Source of the DNA: Actinomycetota bacterium
GTDB taxonomy: Bacteria > Actinomycetota > Aquicultoria > CAJVYJ01 > JAUVQD01
Assembly (NCBI GenBank): GCA_030679975.1
Contig: JAUXSL010000073.1
Location: forward strand, 1 to 41,440
Direction of reading: 5' to 3'
Length of the DNA stretch: 41,440 bases
The stretch's first letter is position 1, and every line of letters begins with the position of its first letter. The position numbers and the translations under genes are program-made. This document shows, piece by piece, positions 6,477-15,129 of the stretch. Below the pieces are notes generated by a model that was not told where the DNA came from, ran no database searches, and saw nothing but the letters and a program-made list of their open reading frames with translations.

Positions 6477-7868
6477 ATGCGATTTAAGTCACGTTTGGCA
6501 ATTGCCGCCGGCCGCGCCGCCGGTTCTTTAAGCCGGGCTCTTCGTCTTGGCGGCGGCACCAGTCTGCCGGGGGCGGTTGCCCTTAAGATCGACCCAAGGA
6601 CTATCGGAGCGCTGGCGCGGCGGCTCGACCAAGGCTCTGTTGTTATCACCGCCACCAACGGCAAAACCACCACCGCCAACATGGCCGCCGACATACTCTC
6701 CGCGGCCGGGCTGTTGCCCATCCATAACGCGGCCGGCGCCAATTTGGCTTATGGGATAGCGACGGCCTTGATGCAGGGCGCCGGGGAAGGCGACCGGCCG
6801 ACTATCGGTCTCTTTGAAGTCGATGAAGCCACGGTTAAAAACGTCGTGCCGGATTTGGCTCCGCGGGTCCTGGCGGTCGGCAATATCTTCCGGGACCAAC
6901 TTGACCGGTTCGGCGAGGTCGATCAGACCGCCAGATTGATAGCCGCGGGGATCAGCGAACTCCCCGAGGGGGCGCGGCTTGTGCTTAACGCCGACGATCC
7001 GCGGGTGGCCGCGCTCGGCCAAGGTTTTGAACCTGAGCCGCTATACTTCGGCATAGATGACGTCGGGTACGCGCAGAGCGGCGGAATCGGCGCCCAGGAT
7101 TCTAAGGATTGCCTGGTCTGCGGCGGGCCTCTCACCTACGAGCGGCGGTACTTTTCACATTTGGGACATTATGCGTGTCCTTCCTGCGGGTTCAGCCGGC
7201 CGGCGCCGCAGGTCACCGCCATCGACCTCGACCTGACCCTTAGGGGCAGCCGTTTTAAGCTGGTAACCCCGGCCGGCACCTTCAAAATCGAGCTCAAGGT
7301 GCCCGCAATCTATAATGTCTACAATGCCTTGTTGGCGACATCCGTCTGCTTGGCATTGGGCGTGGAGCCGCGGACAATAGCCGCGGGCCTGGCCGATTTC
7401 AAGCCGGCCTTCGGTCGTTTCGAGATGATAGAAGTCGGCGGCCGGCGCCTCCACATCATGCTTATCAAGAACCCCACCGGCTTCAACCAAGCGATCGAGG
7501 CCTTGAACATCGACGCGCGACCGAAGAATATTTTTTTCGCCATCAACGACAATCTGGCCGACGGGACCGATGTCTCTTGGCTGTGGGACGCGGATATCGA
7601 GAACCTGGAAGCGCCCAAGTGGCTGCTGGCCGGCGGTATCCGGGCACATGATATGGCTCTCCGCCTCAAATACGCCGGGTTCGACGACGGCGCCTTGCGG
7701 GTCGAGCCGGATTTTGACAGCGCTCTCAAGCTGGCCCTGGATGCGGTAGCGCCTGGAGACGATCTTTACATCTTGCCGACGTACACGGCCATGCTTGAGA
7801 TCAGGCGGCGGCTGCAACACCTGGGCGGCGTCTCGGCTTTCTGGAAACCGGGGGGCTTGATAGAATGA
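6477..7868 (+). CDS. murT: Lipid II isoglutaminyl synthase, MurT (Mur-ligase-like) subunit
   Basis: With GatD it amidates the alpha-carboxylate of D-glutamate in lipid II, giving isoglutamine in peptidoglycan. The 463-residue protein has the Mur-ligase ATP loop ATNGKTTT (from Ala59) and a four-cysteine zinc ribbon typical of MurT (Cys212, Cys215, Cys234, Cys237). The MurT C-terminal domain (DUF1727) carries the IKNPTGFNQA and NDNLADGTDVSW segments. The 3' end overlaps gatD by four bases (ATGA), as in characterised pairs. MurT/GatD is found in Gram-positive-type cell walls, one of the better clues to the organism. Confidence 0.95.
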   Translation: MRFKSRLAIAAGRAAGSLSRALRLGGGTSLPGAVALKIDPRTIGALARRLDQGSVVITATNGKTTTANMAADILSAAGLLPIHNAAGANLAYGIATALMQGAGEGDRPTIGLFEVDEATVKNVVPDLAPRVLAVGNIFRDQLDRFGEVDQTARLIAAGISELPEGARLVLNADDPRVAALGQGFEPEPLYFGIDDVGYAQSGGIGAQDSKDCLVCGGPLTYERRYFSHLGHYACPSCGFSRPAPQVTAIDLDLTLRGSRFKLVTPAGTFKIELKVPAIYNVYNALLATSVCLALGVEPRTIAAGLADFKPAFGRFEMIEVGGRRLHIMLIKNPTGFNQAIEALNIDARPKNIFFAINDNLADGTDVSWLWDADIENLEAPKWLLAGGIRAHDMALRLKYAGFDDGALRVEPDFDSALKLALDAVAPGDDLYILPTYTAMLEIRRRLQHLGGVSAFWKPGGLIE

Positions 7869-8635
7869 AGACTTTGCGTTTGGCCCACCTTTATCCGGAC
7901 CTGATGAATCTCTATGGCGACCGGGGAAATATCATCGTTTTGCGGCGGCGTTGCGCCTGGCGGGGCATAGAGCTTGTCGTAGATGACGTGTCTATCGGCG
8001 ACGATCTGGCCGGCGATTACGATCTGGCCTTTATCGGCGGCGGGCAGGACCGGGAGCAACTGCTGGTCTGCCGTGATTTCCAGCGGCGCCTGGATCAATT
8101 TAAAGGCATGGTCGACGGCGGCCTGGTTGTCCTGGCTATCTGTGGCGGTTATCAATTGCTGGGCCGCCGGTTTTTAACGTATCAAAATGAAGAGCTGCCC
8201 GGTCTCGGGATCCTGGATATCGAGACGGTAGGCGGCCAAAAACGGCTGATAGGCAACGTGGTCGTCAAGGTAAAACTGGACGGGAGCGAGCGGCTTCTGG
8301 TCGGTTTTGAAAACCACAGCGGCCGGACCATCCTGGGACCGGGAGCGCGGCCGCTGGGGACGATAGAGCGCGGCTTTGGCAACAACGGCCGTGACGGCAC
8401 GGAAGGCGCCCGGCAGGCCAACGTTTTCGGGACTTATCTTCATGGCTCCCTCCTACCGAAGAACCCCTGGTTTGCCGATTATCTGCTGGAGCCGGCTCTA
8501 AAGCGCAAATATGGCGATGATTTCAGTCTCGAGCCGCTTGACGATGGCTTGGAAGACGCGGCCCGGACCGCGGCCATCCGCAGGATCGAGGAGATACATC
8601 GGCGACGCTGGGTGCCTGGCTGGTTCAAAAGATAG
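7865..8635 (+). CDS. gatD: Lipid II isoglutaminyl synthase, glutamine amidotransferase subunit
   Basis: A class I glutaminase that hydrolyses glutamine and passes ammonia to MurT. The nucleophile is Cys93 in LAICGGYQLLG, and the early YPDLMNLYGDRGN motif is characteristic of GatD. The C-terminal half has GTYLHGSLLPKNP with the catalytic His. At 256 residues it is of normal length. The ATGA overlap with murT couples translation of the two subunits in equal amounts. Confidence 0.95.
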   Translation: MKTLRLAHLYPDLMNLYGDRGNIIVLRRRCAWRGIELVVDDVSIGDDLAGDYDLAFIGGGQDREQLLVCRDFQRRLDQFKGMVDGGLVVLAICGGYQLLGRRFLTYQNEELPGLGILDIETVGGQKRLIGNVVVKVKLDGSERLLVGFENHSGRTILGPGARPLGTIERGFGNNGRDGTEGARQANVFGTYLHGSLLPKNPWFADYLLEPALKRKYGDDFSLEPLDDGLEDAARTAAIRRIEEIHRRRWVPGWFKR

Positions 8636-8677
8636 GGTACAATTACATTAAATCAAAACCAACTATGAGGTGCGGTT

Positions 8678-9262
8678 ATGCAAAAGACGGCGGAAAATCT
8701 AGCCAAAGCGTTTATCGGTGAAAGCCAGGCCCGGAATCGGTACACATTCTACTCGAAAACCGCCCGGGAAGAGGGATTTCAACAAATCGGCGGCTTGTTC
8801 CTGATCACCGCGGAAAATGAGAAAGAGCATGCCGCTTGGCTGATGCGGTTGCTCGATCAACTTAAGGCGAACGGGGCCGGGTTCGATCAGATAACCGTCT
8901 CCGAAGCGCCGGTCCCGACGGTTCTGGGGACTACAGCGGAAAATTTGAAAGCCGCCATCGCCGGCGAGAATTATGAGCGCGCTATCATGTACCCGGGATT
9001 TGCCGACGATGCCGATGCCGATGGATTGCCGGACATCGCCAAGCGCCTGCGGTCGATAGCTCATGCGGAAGGCCACCATGAAGAGCGATATACGAAGCTA
9101 TTGGAACAAGTTCAGGCCGGCACGGTCTTCAAAAAAGATAAGGAAGTCGCCTGGGTCTGCCGCGAATGCGGTTACGTCCATATCGGCGCCGAGCCGCCGG
9201 AAAAATGCCCGTCATGCGACCACGACCGGGGCTATTACGAGATCAAGTGCGAAGAATATTAA
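8678..9262 (+). CDS. rbr: Rubrerythrin
   Basis: A non-heme diiron peroxidase that detoxifies hydrogen peroxide in anaerobes. The N-terminal ferritin-like domain supplies the carboxylates ([23 protein letters not shown] and AEGHHEE motifs). The C-terminal rubredoxin domain binds one iron through CRECG and CPSC. At 194 residues it is full length. A likely -10 (TACAAT, near 8638-8643) and the Shine-Dalgarno GAGGTG lie upstream. Its stop codon overlaps the stop of the convergent hemL, with no terminator visible between them. Confidence 0.96.
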   Translation: MQKTAENLAKAFIGESQARNRYTFYSKTAREEGFQQIGGLFLITAENEKEHAAWLMRLLDQLKANGAGFDQITVSEAPVPTVLGTTAENLKAAIAGENYERAIMYPGFADDADADGLPDIAKRLRSIAHAEGHHEERYTKLLEQVQAGTVFKKDKEVAWVCRECGYVHIGAEPPEKCPSCDHDRGYYEIKCEEY

Positions 9263-10542
9263 ATTTCGCGGAAAGCGATCATCGCCGCTTCGACAGTCTT
9301 GTCGATGTCTTCGTCGCTGTGGGCCAATGAGACAAACCCGGCCTCAAACTGGGACGGCGCTATGTTGATGCCCTGCTCCAACATCGAGCCGAAGAACTTG
9401 GCGAATTTGTCGGTATCGCTGGTTTTGGCGGAGTCGAAATCGAAAACCTCCTGATCGGTGAAGAAGACGGTCGACATCGAGCCGACCCGGTTGAAAGTCA
9501 GGTCGAGGCCGGCCGATTCCGCCGCTACCTTTAAGCCGGCGGCCAACCGCGTTGATTTGACTTCCAATTCATCGTAGACGCCGGGCTCTGAGAGGAGCTG
9601 CAGGGTCACCAGGCCGGCGGTCATCGCCAGCGGGTTGCCGGAAAGGGTCCCGGCTTGATAAATGGGCCCGGCCGGCGCGACGTTATCCATGATAGCGGCC
9701 TTGCCGCCGAAAGCGCCGACGGGCAAGCCGCCGCCGATTATCTTGCCCAGGCATGTCATATCGGGGTCGATATTAAACCGTTCTTGCGCGCCGCCGTAGG
9801 CGACCCGAAAGCCAGTCATGACCTCGTCAAATATCAGCACCACGCCATAGTCGGCGGTGACTTGGCGCAGCCCCTCCAAGAATCCCGGTTTTGGCGGTAC
9901 GCAACCCATGTTGCCGGCAACCGGCTCCAGGATGACCGCCGCGATCTCGTCGCCGTTGTTCTTAAGGGTCTCCTCGACCGCCGCCAGGTTGTTATAGGGC
10001 AGGCTGATGGTATCGCCGGCCGTCCCGGCGGTGACGCCCGGGCTGTCCGGCAGTCCCAGAGTGGTGACGCCGGAGCCGGCTTGGACCAATAAGTAGTCCG
10101 CATGGCCGTGATAGCCGCCGATGAACTTGATAATCTTATCGCGCTTGGTGTAACCCCGCGCCACCCGGATAGCGCTCATCGTCGCCTCGGTGCCGGAGTT
10201 GACCATGCGCACCTTGTCCATCGACGGGTAGGCTTCGAGCACCTTGCGGGCCATGGCTATCTCAACCGGCGTCGGGGCGCCGAAACTGGTGCCGTTGGCG
10301 ATGGTCGCCTGGATGGCCCCCACCACTTCATCGTTGGCGTGGCCGAGAATAAGCGGTCCCCACGAGCCGACATAGTCGATATATTCATTGCCGTCGACAT
10401 CGAATATTTTCGAACCTTTACCGCGGTGGATAAATATCGGGTCGAGCCCGACCGACTTAAACGCCCGCACCGGACTGTTGACTCCGCCGGGTATCAATTC
10501 TTTCGCCTGCTCGAATAACCGCTTCGATTGTTCGTGTTTCAT
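9259..10542 (-). CDS. hemL: Glutamate-1-semialdehyde 2,1-aminomutase
   Basis: A PLP enzyme that converts glutamate-1-semialdehyde to 5-aminolevulinate, the second committed step of the C5 tetrapyrrole route after HemA. The 427 residues include the N-terminal [11 protein letters not shown] signature, the PLP-binding Lys in [15 protein letters not shown], and [12 protein letters not shown]. It is separated from hemB and the rest of the tetrapyrrole block by the vapBC pair on the opposite strand. The sequence TATCCT, eight bases before the ATG, may be the -10 of a nearly leaderless promoter. Confidence 0.96.
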   Translation of the reverse strand: MKHEQSKRLFEQAKELIPGGVNSPVRAFKSVGLDPIFIHRGKGSKIFDVDGNEYIDYVGSWGPLILGHANDEVVGAIQATIANGTSFGAPTPVEIAMARKVLEAYPSMDKVRMVNSGTEATMSAIRVARGYTKRDKIIKFIGGYHGHADYLLVQAGSGVTTLGLPDSPGVTAGTAGDTISLPYNNLAAVEETLKNNGDEIAAVILEPVAGNMGCVPPKPGFLEGLRQVTADYGVVLIFDEVMTGFRVAYGGAQERFNIDPDMTCLGKIIGGGLPVGAFGGKAAIMDNVAPAGPIYQAGTLSGNPLAMTAGLVTLQLLSEPGVYDELEVKSTRLAAGLKVAAESAGLDLTFNRVGSMSTVFFTDQEVFDFDSAKTSDTDKFAKFFGSMLEQGINIAPSQFEAGFVSLAHSDEDIDKTVEAAMIAFREI

Positions 10543-10582
10543 AAGTGCAAAGGATAGCAGAAGGACGGGGGGGTGGGAAGTC

Positions 10583-10610
10583 TTGACGGTCCGGCGGTTT
10601 ACTTTATGCT
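10583..10610 (+). promoter_or_regulatory. vapBC promoter
   Basis: TTGACG (10583-10588), a 16-bp spacer and TATGCT (10605-10610), followed by an AT-rich stretch with TGTGTAA/TGTGTAC repeats before the vapB start, where a VapB-VapC autorepressor complex could bind. AAGGCGG at 10633-10639 is the ribosome binding site. Confidence 0.5.
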
Positions 10611-10647
10611 ATTATTGTGTAACATTATGTGTAAGGCGGTGTGTACA

Positions 10648-10848
10648 ATGGCTACAAACTTAGGCATCGATGAGAAACTGCTCGAGGAGGCGCGGCGCCT
10701 CGGCGGCCAGAAAACCAAGAAAGATACCGTAAATGAAGCCTTGGACGAATATATCAGCCGGCGTAAACAGAAAAAAATAGTCGGCCTGTTCGGGCAGGTG
10801 GTTTACGAAGAGGGCTACGACTACAAGGCTGAAAGACGCCGCCGGTGA
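10648..10848 (+). CDS. vapB: VapB-family antitoxin
   Basis: A 66-residue protein with an N-terminal ribbon-helix-helix-like segment (MATNLGIDEKLLEEARRLGG), then TVNEALDEYISRRKQ, and a basic tail that would wrap the toxin. This is the pattern of short VapB antitoxins paired with PIN toxins. A longer open frame extends upstream, but ATG 10648 has a well-placed AAGGCGG. It overlaps vapC by four bases (GTGA). It likely represses its own promoter together with VapC. Confidence 0.85.
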   Translation: MATNLGIDEKLLEEARRLGGQKTKKDTVNEALDEYISRRKQKKIVGLFGQVVYEEGYDYKAERRRR

Positions 10849-11249
10849 AAATCTTGGTGGACACTTCGGTGTGGTCGTTGGCTCTGCGAAGGAAACAGAC
10901 ATACGAAACGCAAACTATTGCCGAGCTCCGGCAATTTATCGAAGACGGGGAGAGCATCTTCGTTCTCGGCGTGATCATACAGGAACTTCTGGCCGGAATA
11001 ATGGACCATAAGCTCTTTGAGCGAGTAGCCGAGCACCTGGCGAACTTTCCAATGATAACCTTGGAGCGGCGGGACTATATTGAAGCCGCCAAACTGAGAA
11101 ACGCGTGCAAACGCCGGGGGTTCAGCGCTGGGGCGATCGACTTTCTGATCGCCTCCACCTGCATACAAAGGAACTTGCTACTTTACACTCTCGACAAAGA
11201 TTTTCAAAATATCGCAGCGGTCAGCAGCTTGAAACTGCTGCAGGCGTGA
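10845..11249 (+). CDS. vapC: VapC-family PIN-domain toxin ribonuclease
   Basis: A 134-residue PIN nuclease. The acidic metal-binding set is visible: Asp6 (ILVDTSVW), Glu47 (QELL), Asp99 (AIDFLIA) and Asp117 (LDKDF). VapC toxins cleave specific RNAs, often tRNAs or the 23S sarcin-ricin loop; the target here is unknown. The start is GTG, overlapping vapB. The pair lies on the plus strand between hemB/tautomerase and hemL, all on the minus strand, which suggests a later insertion. Confidence 0.9.
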   Translation: MKILVDTSVWSLALRRKQTYETQTIAELRQFIEDGESIFVLGVIIQELLAGIMDHKLFERVAEHLANFPMITLERRDYIEAAKLRNACKRRGFSAGAIDFLIASTCIQRNLLLYTLDKDFQNIAAVSSLKLLQA

Positions 11250-11258
11250 GTCTTTGTA

Positions 11259-11441
11259 TTACTCGTCGCTGAGCTTTCCCGCGATCGCCCAGTCGCTCTT
11301 GGCGGAGTCGCAAAAGATTATCTGGACGTTTTCCGGGGCGGTTTTGCCGACTTCGACAACCGCGTCGGTGATGCGCCGGGCTATCTCGGCCTTCTGCTCG
11401 CGGCTGCGGCCTTCCCAGAGTTTTATCTCGATTACGGGCAT
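11259..11441 (-). CDS. 4-oxalocrotonate tautomerase-like protein
   Basis: A 60-residue small tautomerase. Starting at the ATG at 11441 places Pro2 directly after Met, and this N-terminal proline is the catalytic base in the family. It continues [22 protein letters not shown], with the family's conserved Arg. A longer frame (from 11465) would bury the proline and is rejected. A purine-rich AAGGAAGGG upstream acts as ribosome binding site inside the end of hemB, which it overlaps by 10 bp. Substrate and role in a tetrapyrrole operon are unknown. Confidence 0.8.
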   Translation of the reverse strand: MPVIEIKLWEGRSREQKAEIARRITDAVVEVGKTAPENVQIIFCDSAKSDWAIAGKLSDE

Positions 11442-12424
11442 AAACAGTTCCCTTCCTTCAGCCACCGGGCGGCGTCTTTGGCGTGATACGTTAGGATAAT
11501 ATCAGCGCCGGCCCGCTTAATGCTGGTTAAAACTTCCGTGGTCACCGCTCGCTCGTCTATCCAGCCCTTCTCGGCGGCGGCTTTTATGATCGAATACTCG
11601 CCGCTCACGTTGTAGGCGGCCAGGGGATAATCGAATTCGCTGCGGACGGCGGCGATGACATCCAGATAAGAGAGGGCCGGCTTGACCATGACGATATCGG
11701 CGCCTTCCTCGATATCCATGGCTACTTCACGCAGCGCCTCCATGGCGTTGGGCGGGTCCATCTGGTACGAACGGCGATCGCCGAAGGCCGGGGTTGAATC
11801 GGCGGCCTCCCGAAACGGCCCGTAAAAGCTGGAAGCGTACTTGGCCGAGTAAGCCATGATGGGAGTATTAACAAAACCGCTCTCATCGAGCTGGGCCCGG
11901 ATGGCCGCGACGCGGCCGTCCATCATGTCCGATGGGGCGACGATATCGGCGCCGGCCTGGGCGTGGGAGAGGGCCGTCTTGGCCAGCAGCTCCAAAGTGA
12001 GATCGTTTAGGACCTCACCGTCTTTGATAACGCCGCAGTGGCCGTGGCTCATATATTCGCAAAGGCAGACGTCGGTAATGACCAGCAGCTCCGGCGCCAG
12101 TTTCTTAATCGCCAGGATAGCTTCCTGGACGATGCCGTCTTCGGCGTAAGCCTCGGTTGCCGCCTCATCCTTTGTCTCCGGCAGGCCGAACAAGAGGACG
12201 GCCGGGATGCCCAGGGAGACGATCTCCTCGATCTCCTTGTCGAGGTTGTCGAGGGACAGCTGATATTGGCCCGGCATCGACAGTATCTCGTTTTTGATCT
12301 TTTGACCGTGGATGACGAACAAAGGGTAAACTAAGTCTTTGACCGACAGCTCGGTCTCCCGGACCAACGATCGCAGAGCCTCGGACTGTCTCAACCGCCT
12401 CGGGCGGTAAGTGGGAAAATACAT
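11432..12424 (-). CDS. hemB: Porphobilinogen synthase (5-aminolevulinate dehydratase)
   Basis: Condenses two 5-aminolevulinates into porphobilinogen. The 330-residue protein has the two Schiff-base lysines ([14 protein letters not shown] and MVKPAL). The metal site [14 protein letters not shown] has three cysteines, indicating the zinc-dependent type. It is preceded by the small membrane-protein gene and followed by the overlapping tautomerase gene, all on the minus strand. Confidence 0.96.
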   Translation of the reverse strand: MYFPTYRPRRLRQSEALRSLVRETELSVKDLVYPLFVIHGQKIKNEILSMPGQYQLSLDNLDKEIEEIVSLGIPAVLLFGLPETKDEAATEAYAEDGIVQEAILAIKKLAPELLVITDVCLCEYMSHGHCGVIKDGEVLNDLTLELLAKTALSHAQAGADIVAPSDMMDGRVAAIRAQLDESGFVNTPIMAYSAKYASSFYGPFREAADSTPAFGDRRSYQMDPPNAMEALREVAMDIEEGADIVMVKPALSYLDVIAAVRSEFDYPLAAYNVSGEYSIIKAAAEKGWIDERAVTTEVLTSIKRAGADIILTYHAKDAARWLKEGNCLCP

Positions 12425-12432
12425 GGGTTCTC

Positions 12433-12624
12433 CTATTCAATAAACTCTTTGACTTCGGCGGTCAGGCGCTCGTCCTCTTCGTCCCGGTCGATCTGGTGGT
12501 TGACCCAGCGGTGAAAATCGAGCCAGGCTAATAGTAGCACTACCCCGACGACGAGCGGGAACGCCAGACTTACAAACAGTTGGAGCCATCTGAGATATAG
12601 GTCCAAGCCACTTAGAGTTAGCAT
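12433..12624 (-). CDS. Small single-span membrane protein of unknown function
   Basis: A 63-residue protein with one hydrophobic segment ([21 protein letters not shown], ~14-34) and a charged C-terminal tail ([21 protein letters not shown]). No family is recognised. It is supported as a real gene by a strong AAGGAGGT Shine-Dalgarno five bases before the ATG and by tight packing between cobA-hemD (23 bp upstream) and hemB (8 bp downstream). A role in anchoring or regulating tetrapyrrole enzymes is possible but only inferred from position. Confidence 0.7.
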   Translation of the reverse strand: MLTLSGLDLYLRWLQLFVSLAFPLVVGVVLLLAWLDFHRWVNHQIDRDEEDERLTAEVKEFIE

Positions 12625-12647
12625 AATCTACCTCCTTGATATTCTTA

Positions 12648-14180
12648 TCATAGTTCACTTCCGGAAGCCACTATCTCATCTATCAAAGCCGGGATAGTGG
12701 AATCTTTTGGCATCAAGTCGACCGCGAGGCCGGCTTTCTCGACCGCCTTCGCGGTCACGGGCCCGATGGCGGCGACTTTTGCTTTGCCGACCGTCTCGGG
12801 AAGAGTCCCGTCCGGCCCGATCAGGGCCGCGAAATTCTTGACCGTAGAGCCGCTGGTAAACGTAATGAAATCTATCCGGCCGCTGATTAAGGCCTCTTTT
12901 ATCTCTTCCACCGGCGGGTTTGCCGGAACATTTTTGTAGACGGGGGCGACTGTTACTTCCGCTCCCATATTACGCAGCGCTTCCGGCAGTATCTCGCGCG
13001 CCTCCCTGGCCCGCGGCATCAATATCCGGGTTCCGTCTAGACTCAAGCGCTTGAATTCTTCGATCAAGCCCTCGGCGCGGAAGTCCGACGGGATAAGATC
13101 GGCCGTCAGTCCCGCGCTCTTGAGACGCGCCGCGGTCGCGCTGCCGACGACGGCTATCTTGGCGCCGCTTAAAAGACGCGCGTCACGGCCGGCCGCCGCG
13201 ACCCGCTTAAAAAAGAAATCAACGGTGTTGGCGCTGGTGAAGATGAGCCAATCGAATTGTTGGCCGCCGGCCATTTCGGCTACCGCTTGATCGACCAGGG
13301 AGCTATCGTCTACCGGCAGAATATCGATGGTCGGAAACTCAACGACCTCGGCCCCCGCGGACTCAAGTCCGGCGGCTAAAGCGCCGGCCTGGTCGGCGGC
13401 CCTGGTCACCAGGACCCGTCGGCCGAAGAGAGGTTTTTTCTCAAACCAGGCCAGCTGCTCGCGCAACCGCACCACCTCGCCGACGACGATGACGGCCGGG
13501 GGGCGGAAGTCGCCGATGTCCACTTTGGCGACGATGTCGTCGAGCGTCCCGGTCAGGGTCTCCTGGCCGGCCAGGGTGCCCCAGCGGATGACGGCCACCG
13601 GTGTGGCGCCCGGCCGGCCGTTGGCCGTCAGTTGCCCGACGATATCGGGCAGGTTTTTTACGCCCATTAAGAAGACTAAGGTGCCCATGCTCTTGGCCAG
13701 CATCTCCCAGGCGATGCCCGGGCCGCCGGCGCGCTGCTCGTGGCCGGTGATGAAGGCGACATCGCTGGCGAGACCGCGATGGGTAACGGGAATGCCGGCG
13801 TAAGCCGGGACCGCGTAAGCCGACGAGACTCCCGGCACCACCTCAAAAGGGATGCCGTTCGCCGCGAGATACAGCGCTTCTTCGCCGCCGCGGCCGAAGA
13901 TAAAAGCGTCGCCGCCTTTTAGCCGGGCCACCACCTTGCCTTGTCGCGCTTTCTCAACTAAGAGCTTGTTTATCTCATCCTGCTCGGCGGTGTGGTCGCG
14001 GGCGCGCTTGCCGACATAGATTTTTTCCGCAAACGGCCCGGCTTCACCGAGCAGACGCGGATTAGCCAGGTAGTCGTAAACAATTACATCCGCTTCGCGG
14101 ATATGCTGCCGGCCCTTTACTGTGATCAGTCCAGGGTCTCCGGGGCCGGCGCCGATGAGGTATACGGTACCCTTAGACAC
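12648..14180 (-). CDS. cobA-hemD: Fused uroporphyrinogen-III C-methyltransferase / uroporphyrinogen-III synthase
   Basis: A two-domain enzyme of 510 residues. Residues ~1-245 are the SAM-dependent methyltransferase (VYLIGAGPGDPGLIT, the GGDAFIFGRGGEE loop, PVTHRG), which turns uroporphyrinogen III into precorrin-2. Residues ~250-510 are HemD, which cyclises hydroxymethylbilane to uroporphyrinogen III (start LFGRRVLVTRA, end ...AIGPVTAKAVEKAGL). The fusion directs flux to siroheme and cobalamin-type products. It overlaps hemC by 8 bp. Confidence 0.94.
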   Translation of the reverse strand: MSKGTVYLIGAGPGDPGLITVKGRQHIREADVIVYDYLANPRLLGEAGPFAEKIYVGKRARDHTAEQDEINKLLVEKARQGKVVARLKGGDAFIFGRGGEEALYLAANGIPFEVVPGVSSAYAVPAYAGIPVTHRGLASDVAFITGHEQRAGGPGIAWEMLAKSMGTLVFLMGVKNLPDIVGQLTANGRPGATPVAVIRWGTLAGQETLTGTLDDIVAKVDIGDFRPPAVIVVGEVVRLREQLAWFEKKPLFGRRVLVTRAADQAGALAAGLESAGAEVVEFPTIDILPVDDSSLVDQAVAEMAGGQQFDWLIFTSANTVDFFFKRVAAAGRDARLLSGAKIAVVGSATAARLKSAGLTADLIPSDFRAEGLIEEFKRLSLDGTRILMPRAREAREILPEALRNMGAEVTVAPVYKNVPANPPVEEIKEALISGRIDFITFTSGSTVKNFAALIGPDGTLPETVGKAKVAAIGPVTAKAVEKAGLAVDLMPKDSTIPALIDEIVASGSEL

Positions 14181-15129
14181 CTATCCCGTCTTCCACATCG
14201 AAGGTCGCCCGGATATCCGCCAGAATAGCATCGGCGCCGGCGTCCGACAGCAGCGTCGCTAAACGGAAGCCTATCTCTTGGGCGTCGGCCGGATCGCCGG
14301 TCAACTTATCTTTGTAGACCTCTCTGCCGTCGAGCGACGCGACGATTCCGTCAAGTCTCAACTCCCCGTCGATTATGCGGCCGATAGCGCCGATAGGCAC
14401 CTGGCAGCCGCCTTGGAGTTGGGCCATGAGCCCCCGCTCGGCGGTGATGGCGGCAAACGTGTCCGGGTCGTTTAAGACCTTGATATATTCAGCTATCCTC
14501 GCGTCGCCACCTCTAATCTCGATGCCGATACTCCCCTGGCCGACCGCCGATATCATCAGCTCGGAAGGGATGCGCTCGGTTATCATGTCGCTATAACCCA
14601 GGCGGTCGATGCCCGCGGCCGCCAGGATGATGGCGTCGAATCGGCCCTCTTCGATTTTTCTCAAGCGAGTGTCGAGATTGCCGCGGACGTCGACCATCTT
14701 AAAGTCCGGGCGCAAATTGAGGAGCTGGGACTGGCGCCTTAGGCTGCTGGTGCCGATGACCGCCCCTTGAGGCAGGTCGGTCAAGCTGACATTGTTTTTA
14801 GATATAAGGACGTCGCGCGGGTCGGCCCGGACCGTCATCGCCGCGATGCCGAGGCCGTCGGGCAATTCCGTCGGGACGTCTTTCATGCTGTGGACGGCGA
14901 GGTCTATATCGCCGGCCGTCAGGGCGTTTTCTATCTCCTTGACGAAAAGGCCCTTGCCGCCGATCTTGGCGAGCGGCGTGTCCAGTATCTTATCGCCCTG
15001 GGTCTTGATTGTCTTGATTTCTATATCGATGTCGAAATGGGAACGAAGTTCATCGGCGATGTGGTTGGTCTGCCAGAGGGCCAGCTTGCTGCCCCGGCTG
15101 CCGATCACAAGTTTTTGTTTGGTCATCAA
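14173..15129 (-). CDS. hemC: Hydroxymethylbilane synthase (porphobilinogen deaminase)
   Basis: Polymerises four porphobilinogens into hydroxymethylbilane. The 318 residues include the start IGSRGSKLALWQ, the conserved HSMKDVP, the Arg-rich GTSSLRRQSQL, and Cys242 in LQGGCQVPIGA, which carries the dipyrromethane cofactor. It overlaps hemA by 4 bp and cobA-hemD by 8 bp, so translation is coupled along the operon. Confidence 0.96.
   Translation of the reverse strand: MMTKQKLVIGSRGSKLALWQTNHIADELRSHFDIDIEIKTIKTQGDKILDTPLAKIGGKGLFVKEIENALTAGDIDLAVHSMKDVPTELPDGLGIAAMTVRADPRDVLISKNNVSLTDLPQGAVIGTSSLRRQSQLLNLRPDFKMVDVRGNLDTRLRKIEEGRFDAIILAAAGIDRLGYSDMITERIPSELMISAVGQGSIGIEIRGGDARIAEYIKVLNDPDTFAAITAERGLMAQLQGGCQVPIGAIGRIIDGELRLDGIVASLDGREVYKDKLTGDPADAQEIGFRLATLLSDAGADAILADIRATFDVEDGIGV

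Noticed and set aside
7155-7820. 221-residue open frame on the minus strand
   Set aside because: Antisense to murT, with low-complexity composition and no ribosome binding site or domain.
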